Source: a virus
Length of the DNA: 26,678 nucleotides
Direction: 5' to 3' (one strand)
Virus record (IMG/VR): IMGVR_UViG_3300049846_000539
Span: 1-26,678 of that record
Shown here piece after piece: positions 7,737 through 13,795 of the stretch (its first letter is position 1; each line of letters opens with the position of its first letter). A program made the position numbers and the translations under genes. The notes below the pieces were generated by a model. The model had not been told where the DNA came from and did not search any database. It saw only the letters and a list, made by a program, of their open reading frames with translations.

Positions 7737-9047
7737 ATGCTCGAAGAGCTGAGGGGGCGGCTTGCCGAGCTGCAGGCCGCCAACGAGTCCTTTGTCGCCA
7801 CCCTCCGCGACGAGAACCGCGAGCCGACCGAGGAGGAGGCTAGCGAGATCGACGCCCGCCTCGCTGAGATCGACCGCATCACGGCGAACGTGACGCGCAT
7901 CGAGCGCATCAGCGCCGCTGCGGAGCCGCAGCCCCGCAAGGTGACGCAGGCGGCCCCCGCCGCTGCGGCGCGTCCTTCGGTGCCGGCTCAGGCCAAGCCG
8001 AACGCGCGCACCTTCGGCTTCAAGCACATGGGCGAGTTTGCCAGTGCGGTGAAGGCGGCGGTCGGCGGCGATGCCGGCGCGACGGGGCGCCTCCAGGCGG
8101 CCATGAACGAGGGCACCGGCTCCGAAGGCGGGTTCCTCGTGCCTCCCCAGTATGCGACGAGCATTTGGGAGAAGGTCATGGGCGACGACAGCCTGCTTCC
8201 GCGCTGCGATGTCCAGACCATCGCCGGCAACTCGCTGGTCGTGCCGAAGGACGAGGTGACCCCCTGGGGTTCCAGCGGCCTTCAGGTCTATTGGGAGGGC
8301 GAGGCCAGCCAGGCGACGGCTTCCACGCCTTCGCTGGAGGCGACGCAGATCAGGCTCAACAAGCTGATGGGCGTCGTTCGCGTCTCCGACGAGGTGCTGG
8401 ACGATGCGTCGGGCCTCGATGTCTATCTGCGCAGCCGCGCGCCTCGGGTGATCGCCCAGCGCGTGAACACCGCCATCGTGACCGGCACCGGGGCGGGTCG
8501 TCCGCTCGGCCTGCTGAACAGCGATTCGCGCGTGACGGTGGCGAAGGAGACCTCGCAGCCGGCGGACACGGTCATGCACCGCAACATCATCAAGATGTGG
8601 TCGCGGCTGTATGCACCCTGCCGTGCAAACGCGGTGTGGCTCATTAACCAGGACGTGGAGCCGCAGCTTCATCAGATGTCGTTCCGCGATGTCGGCGCCT
8701 ATCCGTCCACTGCGACTGTCGCGCCCTCGCCGGCCTATATGCCGATGGGCGGCGTTTCCGGTTCGCCGTTTGCGACCCTGCTGGGTCGCCCGGTGATCCC
8801 GGTGCAGGCGTGCAAGACTCTTGGTGATGAGGGCGATATCATCCTCACCGACCTGAGCCAGTACCTCGTTGCCGTGAAGGCTGGCGGCGTGCAGACGGAC
8901 GTGTCGATGCATCTCTACTTCGACTACGGCCAGCAGGCATACCGCTTCACCTTCCGCATGGCCGGACAGCCATGGTGGAACACCACCATCAGCCCGGAGA
9001 ACGGCACAAACACGCTGTCGTCCGTTGTGACCCTGGCGGCTCGCTGA
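7737..9047 (+). CDS. Major capsid protein, HK97 fold, with N-terminal delta scaffold domain
   Basis: A 436-residue major capsid protein. Residues 1-60 are a charged coiled coil (LEELRGRLAELQAANESF and IDARLAEIDRITANVTRI) like the HK97 delta domain, followed by an Ala/Pro-rich linker (about 65-90) where the preceding protease probably cuts. The mature domain begins near FGFKHMGEFASAVKAAVGGD and has the family hallmarks NEGTGSEGGFLVPPQYATSI, VPKDEVTPWGSSGLQVYWEG, RLNKLMGVVRVSDEVLDDAS, VNTAIVTGTGAGRPLGLLNS and the C-terminal FRMAGQPWWNTTISPENG. The ATG has GGAG 8 bases upstream inside the structured leader. A GC-rich hairpin follows the stop. The most abundant virion protein, so special control of its expression is plausible. 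Confidence 0.95.
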   Translation: MLEELRGRLAELQAANESFVATLRDENREPTEEEASEIDARLAEIDRITANVTRIERISAAAEPQPRKVTQAAPAAAARPSVPAQAKPNARTFGFKHMGEFASAVKAAVGGDAGATGRLQAAMNEGTGSEGGFLVPPQYATSIWEKVMGDDSLLPRCDVQTIAGNSLVVPKDEVTPWGSSGLQVYWEGEASQATASTPSLEATQIRLNKLMGVVRVSDEVLDDASGLDVYLRSRAPRVIAQRVNTAIVTGTGAGRPLGLLNSDSRVTVAKETSQPADTVMHRNIIKMWSRLYAPCRANAVWLINQDVEPQLHQMSFRDVGAYPSTATVAPSPAYMPMGGVSGSPFATLLGRPVIPVQACKTLGDEGDIILTDLSQYLVAVKAGGVQTDVSMHLYFDYGQQAYRFTFRMAGQPWWNTTISPENGTNTLSSVVTLAAR

Positions 9048-9054
9048 TCCTAGT

Positions 9055-9076
9055 GGGGCCGCCTGAGCGCGGCCCC
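9055..9076 (+). terminator. GC-rich hairpin after the capsid gene; possible attenuator or partial terminator
   Basis: GGGGCCGC (9055-9062) pairs perfectly with GCGGCCCC (9069-9076) over a 6-base loop, eight bases after the capsid stop. The downstream bases GTCCTTCCC are only weakly T-rich, so termination would be partial; it may instead stabilise the 3' end of the capsid message. A comparable hairpin follows the tail tube gene. Confidence 0.5.
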
Positions 9077-9090
9077 GTCCTTCCCATCCC

Positions 9091-9132
9091 GCAGCGCCGC
9101 GAGGCGCCGCATCCCAGAGACGGAGTCCTGAA
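9091..9132 (+). promoter_or_regulatory. Structured leader element, copy C (before probable decoration gene)
   Basis: Third copy of the leader hairpin. GCGCC (9094-9098), GCGA tetraloop (9099-9102, GNRA type) and GGCGC (9103-9107), extended across the same A-C mismatch (9093/9108) by GC/GC pairs (9091-9092 with 9109-9110). It is followed by ATCCC-N2-AGACGGAGTC, matching the other copies, with GGAG at 9122-9125 and a 7-base gap to ATG. It lacks the upstream CCCTTGGGCAAGGCT segment of copies A and B. The stem is identical to copy B while the loop base differs but stays GNRA. Confidence 0.75.
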
Positions 9133-9645
9133 ATGGACAACACCCTTGCGCTTGAGCGCATGCAGATTGCGGCTGCCATCGCGCCGCAGGCTCTCACCAC
9201 TGCCCGCACTGGTTATGTCGCGTCCTTCAAGAACTATCGCCGTATTTTGGTGGTGTTCTTCAAGGGCATCGGCACGGCCGGCGACGACCCGACCATCACG
9301 CTTCTCCAGGGGACAGACATCGCCTTCGGCACGTCCAAGGCGATCAACTTCACCAAGGTCTGGACGAAGATGGACCTCACGAAGCTGTCCGATGTGGGGC
9401 AGTGGACGGAGACCACGCAGTCGGCGGCCAACACCTACACCGACGCCACCAGCGCCGAGCAAATGGCGATCTGGGCCATCGAGGTGAAGGCCGAGGACCT
9501 CGACGTGGACAACGGCTACGACTGCATCCGCGCCAGCATCAGCGATGTCGGCACGAACGCGCAGTACGGCTGCGTCTTCTACATCGGCCTCGACCCGCTG
9601 TACCCGGCGTCGCCCGCGAACATGCGCAGCATGATCGCTGACTGA
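9133..9645 (+). CDS. Probable head decoration/stabilisation protein
   Basis: A 170-residue protein with no catalytic motifs. Its pattern (LTTARTGYVASFKNYRRILV, then GDDPTITLLQGTDIAFGTSK, then EDLDVDNGYDCIRASISDVG and FYIGLDPLYPASPAN) resembles a small beta-rich phage protein type often found just after the major capsid gene. I do not know a characterised member. Position directly after the capsid gene, and the same structured leader as the capsid and tail tube genes, suggest a high-copy virion protein, so a capsid cement or decoration role is inferred. The stop overlaps the next ATG (TGATG). It could alternatively be an uncharacterised virion assembly factor. Confidence 0.6.
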   Translation: MDNTLALERMQIAAAIAPQALTTARTGYVASFKNYRRILVVFFKGIGTAGDDPTITLLQGTDIAFGTSKAINFTKVWTKMDLTKLSDVGQWTETTQSAANTYTDATSAEQMAIWAIEVKAEDLDVDNGYDCIRASISDVGTNAQYGCVFYIGLDPLYPASPANMRSMIAD

Positions 9646-10199
9646 TGAGGACAAAGGGTGGCGCGTGGCTGGACATCCAGCCGGCACGGTCGGGCGCTTT
9701 GGCCCGCGCCACCCAAGCACAACCGCCTTCGGCCTTCGGGCCGCGGGCAACTTTCATGCCTGGCGCGCGGGTTTACGCAGGCTCGCGCTTCGGCGCTGAT
9801 CTTTTCGTCGGTGACGGCGCCTCTATCAGCGAGGGCTGCCGGTTCGGTGACCGCTGCGTCGTCGGCCGAAACTCCACGGTCGGTCCGGGTTGCCGGTTCG
9901 GCAGTGGGGTCCGCATCATGGACCTGGCGCACATCGTCGGCGGTACCGAGATTGGTGATGATTGCTTCATCGCCATGGGCGTGATGACCTGCAACGACCG
10001 CCGGCCGCTACCCTACATCTACGACGAGGCGAGGAATCAGCCGATCCGCATCGGGTCGCGGGTGATGATAGGGGCAGGGGCGATCCTCTGCCCTGGCGTG
10101 TCTATCGGTGACGATGCGCGCATCTGCGCCGGGGCGCTGGTGACGCAGGATGTCGGGTCGGGCGTGACCATCAAGGCAGTGCGGGGCTGGGAATCGTGA
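9645..10199 (+). CDS. Left-handed beta-helix (hexapeptide repeat) acyltransferase, sugar N- or O-acetyltransferase-like
   Basis: A 184-residue protein with hexapeptide repeats from about residue 38: GARVYAGSRFGADLFVGDGA, SEGCRFGDRCVVGRN, VGPGCRFGSGVRI, IVGGTEIGDDCFIAMGV, then IRIGSRVMIGAGAILCPGVS and IGDDARICAGALVTQDV. This is the left-handed parallel beta-helix of acyl-CoA-dependent sugar acetyltransferases. The interrupted loop MTCNDRRPLPYIYD resembles the FTND loop of WbpD/WlbB-like amino-sugar N-acetyltransferases of lipopolysaccharide pathways. The first 35 residues are not part of the repeat. It begins an overlapping three-gene cassette with two glycosyltransferase-like proteins. Donor, acceptor and target (virion protein or host surface glycan) cannot be told from sequence. 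Confidence 0.82.
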   Translation: MRTKGGAWLDIQPARSGALARATQAQPPSAFGPRATFMPGARVYAGSRFGADLFVGDGASISEGCRFGDRCVVGRNSTVGPGCRFGSGVRIMDLAHIVGGTEIGDDCFIAMGVMTCNDRRPLPYIYDEARNQPIRIGSRVMIGAGAILCPGVSIGDDARICAGALVTQDVGSGVTIKAVRGWES

Positions 10200-10861
10200 T
10201 CGTCGCCAGCTTCTTTGCGCCGCGCCCTGAGCATCCGCGCTGGCGGGATTACCTGCCGGGACTGCATCTGCTTCAGGCGTCCTGCGACCGGCTTGGGCTG
10301 CGGCATGTCGTGATCGGGGATGAGCCGGTCGAAGGCTTTGACGTGCTGTCGGTGCCTGACCTCCCGCGGCTGCTGATGCCGGCTTTCGTCACCGGCCAGC
10401 GGCACGCCATTGAGACCCTGGACGACGACCTGTTGCTTGTCGGCGCAGATTGCGTGATCGCCAAGCGGCCCGATTATCCGCTTGAGATCGCGGACATCGC
10501 GGTGACCCTCGGCGACTTCTGGGACTGCCAACTCAACACGGGCGCTATCTGGATTGCACGGGCCGCGCGGGGCATTGCCGCCGAGATGTGGCGAGCAGCC
10601 GAACACGGCATCAAGGATGTCTGGGGCGACGACCAGATTGCCATCTGTCGGCAGTTTGAACCGCTGCCAGACCTCCGCACGCTGCCGACCATCCAGAAGA
10701 GGGGAAGCGTGCGGGTCGCCTATCTCCCGGTGGACCCGTGGAACCTGGCGCCAGTCGCGCCGGCTGACGATTGCTCGCATGCCGTGGTGCTGCACTTCCG
10801 GGGCAACCGGAAGGAATGGGCGGCCGAATGGTGCGAGAGGTGGATTGACCTCAGGCCGTGA
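10196..10861 (+). CDS. GT-A-like glycosyltransferase (nucleotide-sugar transferase fold)
   Basis: A 221-residue protein beginning at GTG in a GTGA overlap with the acyltransferase stop. The N-terminus MIVASFFAPRPEHPRWRDYL, the segment DDDLLLVGADCVIAKRPDYP (position of a degenerate DxD-type metal motif), CQLNTGAIWIARAA, VWGDDQIAICRQFEPLPDL and the late VVLHFRGNRKEW follow the order seen in GT-A glycosyltransferases of the GT8/nucleotide-diphospho-sugar class. The first Asp of a DxD motif appears replaced (GAD). No signal peptide or membrane segment is seen, so action is cytoplasmic. It is translationally coupled to its neighbours and lies in the late operon. Family-level call only; sugar and acceptor unknown. 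Confidence 0.65.
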   Translation: MIVASFFAPRPEHPRWRDYLPGLHLLQASCDRLGLRHVVIGDEPVEGFDVLSVPDLPRLLMPAFVTGQRHAIETLDDDLLLVGADCVIAKRPDYPLEIADIAVTLGDFWDCQLNTGAIWIARAARGIAAEMWRAAEHGIKDVWGDDQIAICRQFEPLPDLRTLPTIQKRGSVRVAYLPVDPWNLAPVAPADDCSHAVVLHFRGNRKEWAAEWCERWIDLRP

Positions 10862-11526
10862 GGCAGATTGGGCCTAGGCAGTGGGTGGATGATGGCACGC
10901 CCTGGCCGGAACCCTGGCAGTGGGGGCGGGACTACGAAGGCGAGACGGTTGTCATCCTCGGCAATGGCCCGACACTTGCAGATTTTTCGCCGGCCCAAGT
11001 GTCGGGCTATCGGCTGATCGCCATCAACTCGGCCTGTGAATGGGTCGGGCCGTTCGCTGCCACTGGCGACATGCTCTTTTTCCACGACAACTCGTGGAAT
11101 GAAAACCACCCCGGACACGCGCAGGCATGGCCCGGCTGGATCGTCACCACCAATCGCTACGCAGCCGCCCGTTTGCAGCCCCGTGCGAAGCGCCTGGACG
11201 CCACCGCGCTGACTGAGGCTGTCAGGGTGCATCCCGACGCTTTGCACGCCTCCAGCGGCCACACAGCGGCGGCCCTGGCGGCTGCGATGGGTGCCCGCCG
11301 CGTGGTGCTGCTGGGGTTCGATGGCGGGCATCGCGCCGGTCGCGCGCAGTGGCACAATTTTTACCGCGAAGGCGATGAGACGGTTTACGCCGAGCGGTTC
11401 CTGCCAGGCTGGGATGATCTGATTCCTGGCCTCGCGCGGTACGGCTGCGAGATCGTCAACGCCACGCCGGGCAGCTCGATCAAAGCCGCCCCTTTCCTTG
11501 ACCTTGCGTCGGCGCTGGCCGGCTGA
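10858..11526 (+). CDS. Rossmann-type protein resembling GT42/DUF115-like glycosyltransferases
   Basis: A 222-residue protein starting at GTG in a GTGA overlap. The region EGETVVILGNGPTLADFSPA-like (ETVVILGNGPTLADFSPAQV) followed by LIAINSACEWV resembles the nucleotide-binding start of CstI-type GT42 sialyltransferases and the MptE-like/DUF115 family, and also a protein in some phages annotated with the odd name norphogenetic protein. Later segments are HASSGHTAAALAAAMGARRV and VLLGFDGGHRAGRAQW, with a final YGCEIVNATPGSSIKAAPF. These fit a single Rossmann-like domain. It closes the three-gene sugar cassette. A glycosyltransferase role is likely but the substrate is unknown. Confidence 0.6.
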   Translation: MRQIGPRQWVDDGTPWPEPWQWGRDYEGETVVILGNGPTLADFSPAQVSGYRLIAINSACEWVGPFAATGDMLFFHDNSWNENHPGHAQAWPGWIVTTNRYAAARLQPRAKRLDATALTEAVRVHPDALHASSGHTAAALAAAMGARRVVLLGFDGGHRAGRAQWHNFYREGDETVYAERFLPGWDDLIPGLARYGCEIVNATPGSSIKAAPFLDLASALAG

Positions 11527-11537
11527 TCGGAGGCCCT

Positions 11538-11810
11538 ATGGTCCGCATCCGCTTTCTTGAGCGCACGGTGTACGACACCAACGGCCCCGGCCTCGGGCCG
11601 GTCTATGCGGCCGGCGAAGTGGTCGAGGTGACGCCGGACGTGGCCGAGCGGTGGTTCCGCCGTGGAAAGGCCGAAGCAGTGGCGGACGCGCCCAAGCCTG
11701 CCGCAGCGCCGAAGCCTGCGCCCGCTCCGGTTGCCGCGCCTGTCGCTGCGCCCGCGGCAGAGAAGATCGCTCCTGTCGCGTCGCGCGCCGACCGGCGCCC
11801 CTCCGTTTAA
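11538..11810 (+). CDS. Small phage protein of unknown function with Pro/Ala-rich tail
   Basis: A 90-residue protein with GGAGG 4 bases before its ATG. Residues 1-50 form a compact domain (VRIRFLERTVYDTNGPGLGP, AAGEVVEVTPDVAERWFRRG), a pattern seen in small proteins near capsid genes of other phages in which an aliphatic start is followed by a GEV...A.RW..RG motif. Residues 51-90 are a Pro/Ala/Lys-rich, probably disordered tail. It may be a minor head or connector component, but I cannot name the family. Its start is well supported; its function is not. Confidence 0.6.
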   Translation: MVRIRFLERTVYDTNGPGLGPVYAAGEVVEVTPDVAERWFRRGKAEAVADAPKPAAAPKPAPAPVAAPVAAPAAEKIAPVASRADRRPSV

Positions 11811-11831
11811 CGATCCCGAAGGTATCCCCAC

Positions 11832-12368
11832 ATGCACGACGCTGCAAATGCGGCTGACGCTATCGGCGTCGGCACGGTGATGAATCCTGCGCTGGCCGAG
11901 GCGTTCATCGCGCCTGCGATCACCTACGACGTGGAATGCGTCGGCCCGGACGGCGAAGTGAAGTGGACCGAACGCGTTCACAACGTCGTCTGCACCGCCG
12001 GCAAGACCGACATCGTTGACAAGTACCTCAAGGGCTCGTCCTACACCGCTGCATGGTACTGCATCCTCGCGGGCGCCGGCACAAAGGCCGCGGGCGACAC
12101 CCTCGCGTCGCATGCCGGTTGGACCGAAAGCACGCCCTATGCTGGCAACCGCCCGTCGATTACTTGGGGCACCACGTCGAGCGGCAGCAACACCAGCACC
12201 GCAGTGTCCATCAGCATCAACGCGACCGCGACCGTGGCCGGCGCTGGCATCTGCACGGTGAATAGCGGCACGTCGGGCACGCTCTACAGCGTGAGCGATT
12301 TCTCGGCGTCGCGTTCCGTTGCGTCGGGCGATACGCTCAACGTCACGTTTACAATTTCTGTTAGCTAA
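11832..12368 (+). CDS. Unrecognised beta-rich phage protein, probably virion-associated
   Basis: A 178-residue protein preceded by GAAGG 9 bases upstream of ATG. It contains NVVCTAGKTDIVDKYLKGSS, AWYCILAGAGTKAAGDTLAS, HAGWTESTPYAGNRPSITWG and a Ser/Thr-rich C-terminal half (SISINATATVAGAGICTVNS, VASGDTLNVTFTISVS). The pattern looks like a beta-sandwich structural protein and resembles uncharacterised proteins of alphaproteobacterial and Burkholderia-type phages. No catalytic motif is seen. It is followed by a TAATG overlap with the next gene, suggesting coupled expression. Virion role is inferred from context. Confidence 0.6.
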   Translation: MHDAANAADAIGVGTVMNPALAEAFIAPAITYDVECVGPDGEVKWTERVHNVVCTAGKTDIVDKYLKGSSYTAAWYCILAGAGTKAAGDTLASHAGWTESTPYAGNRPSITWGTTSSGSNTSTAVSISINATATVAGAGICTVNSGTSGTLYSVSDFSASRSVASGDTLNVTFTISVS

Positions 12369-13216
12369 TGCTAAAGCCCTTCGCCCAGGCGTTCGCGTAT
12401 AGCGCGAGCAACCAGCCGAGCACTCCATCCGCTAGTTCGTTCGGCACTGGAGTGACGGGCGGGAACAGCGCAAACGGGACGCAGGTTGCTTGGGGTGGCG
12501 GCGCGCTGGGCTTTGAGGGGCAACTTCTTCTTGTCAGATGGTGCGCAGGTGCCTCGGCAAACGCCGACACCCGCAGCCTGGTTGACATATTGATAGACCC
12601 GGCCGGCGGAACGTCTTGGTCTTCAACACCGCTCGTAAGCGGCATTTTGGCAGGCTTTGGTAACGCGACTGTCCTAACGCGCGAAATGTGGCTGCCGATC
12701 CGCATCCCCAGCGGGGCAAACCTCGGTTTGCAGGCGCGCAGCCTGACGACCGGCCGAACGCATCGAGTCATCATGCACGTTTTTGGCGGATACAAAGGCC
12801 CAGGGACTTGGCGCTGTGGGTCGCGTGTCGTCAGCATCGGCGTTGTGGAAGCCAACTACAACGGCACGTTGGTAACGCCTGGCGCATCAGGCTCGTGGGG
12901 GTCTTGGACCAGCATTCCTGCAGCAACGACGACAGACACCAATCTTTGGGCATTTAACCTCGTTTATGGTGGGGTAAATGGCAGCTCGATGAGCGGCCAC
13001 GCCTTGTATTTTCAAATGGGCGCGGGGTCACAGGTTCTTGGCGGGGATACGCCGCATTGCTTCGTCAGCAACAACACAAGTGAAGCCGTCACGAACTACG
13101 AAAGTTTCCCGGTTTGGCAAGACGTCCCTAGCGGAACGCAGATGCAGGTGCGGGCCAAGAACAGCACGACATCGCCGCAGGACAGTGGCGTTGCACTTTA
13201 CGCGGTGACGGGGTGA
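12368..13216 (+). CDS. Unrecognised Ser/Gly/Thr-rich beta protein, possible virion surface or fibre protein
   Basis: A 282-residue protein starting at ATG within TAATG. Composition is rich in Ser, Gly, Thr and aromatic residues (AQAFAYSASNQPSTPSASSF, FGGYKGPGTWRCGSRVVSIG, SGSWGSWTSIPAATTTDTNL), typical of beta-rich extracellular or virion surface proteins. No transmembrane segment or enzymatic motif is apparent. GC falls in this gene: hand counts give 60% at 12601-12660, against 75% at 3001-3060, and rare codons such as ATA and TTA occur, which hints at a different origin. It precedes two small unrecognised genes. A head fibre or receptor-contact role is a guess from composition and position. 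Confidence 0.55.
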   Translation: MLKPFAQAFAYSASNQPSTPSASSFGTGVTGGNSANGTQVAWGGGALGFEGQLLLVRWCAGASANADTRSLVDILIDPAGGTSWSSTPLVSGILAGFGNATVLTREMWLPIRIPSGANLGLQARSLTTGRTHRVIMHVFGGYKGPGTWRCGSRVVSIGVVEANYNGTLVTPGASGSWGSWTSIPAATTTDTNLWAFNLVYGGVNGSSMSGHALYFQMGAGSQVLGGDTPHCFVSNNTSEAVTNYESFPVWQDVPSGTQMQVRAKNSTTSPQDSGVALYAVTG

Positions 13217-13219
13217 CGC

Positions 13220-13558
13220 ATGGCGATTGCTGAATATGCCTCGGGCACGTTTTCGCCTGGTGCCACGTCCACAAGCTGGTCGGGCTTGAGCGGCGCGAAC
13301 ACCGACGACCGCATCATCCAGATTTTCTTTGACTGCAATGCGCTGGCGGCTGGCGACGTGGTAGAGCTGCGAGTGACTGAAAAGGCGTTGTCGTCCGGGA
13401 CGGCGCGTGTCTGTTGGGTGGCGACTGCTGCAAATGCGCTATCGGAGCCGATGATCGTCTCGCCGTCGATGATTGTGTTGCACGGCTGGACGGTGGAAGC
13501 ACGGCAGACGACCGGCACGGTGCGATCATTCCCCTGGTCAGTGCGGGCGATTTCCTGA
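13220..13558 (+). CDS. Unrecognised small phage protein
   Basis: A 112-residue protein starting three bases after the previous stop. It reads MAIAEYASGTFSPGATSTSW, then DDRIIQIFFDCNALAAGDVV, then SPSMIVLHGWTVEARQTTGT and ends FPWSVRAIS. The last part, a hydrophobic strand plus HGW and a final FPWS, resembles small proteins located among head/tail genes of other phages, with no known function. No clear Shine-Dalgarno precedes the ATG, so translation may depend on coupling. GC is low for the window. The stop overlaps the next start (TGATG). Confidence 0.55.
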   Translation: MAIAEYASGTFSPGATSTSWSGLSGANTDDRIIQIFFDCNALAAGDVVELRVTEKALSSGTARVCWVATAANALSEPMIVSPSMIVLHGWTVEARQTTGTVRSFPWSVRAIS

Positions 13559-13791
13559 TGCCGGCGACGACGTATCGCGTTTTTCAGCTTCCTAACTTCT
13601 CGGGCGGCTGGGATCAGGTTGGCCCACCGCTCCAGGCGGGCACTGATCGCCTTTATGGCGTTTTGGCGCATACGTGGAATATCACGGTAAAGCCGAACGA
13701 CATTAGCGTATCGCAAGGCTGGGTGGTGGTGAGGATGACTGATCGCCTACCCCTGGACCTTGAAACGCATCTCGGACTAACGCCGAGCTAA
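13558..13791 (+). CDS. Unrecognised 77-residue protein
   Basis: A short gene beginning at ATG 13558 in a TGATG overlap with the previous stop; the reading frame is open further upstream but only over the previous gene. The product starts MPATTYRVFQLPNFSGGWDQ and ends with DRLPLDLETHLGLTPS, with a central VLAHTWNITVKPNDISVSQG. No domain recognised. The stop-start overlap, codon use and same strand support it as a real gene. It may form a unit with the preceding small gene. Confidence 0.5.
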   Translation: MPATTYRVFQLPNFSGGWDQVGPPLQAGTDRLYGVLAHTWNITVKPNDISVSQGWVVVRMTDRLPLDLETHLGLTPS

Positions 13792-13795
13792 CGCC

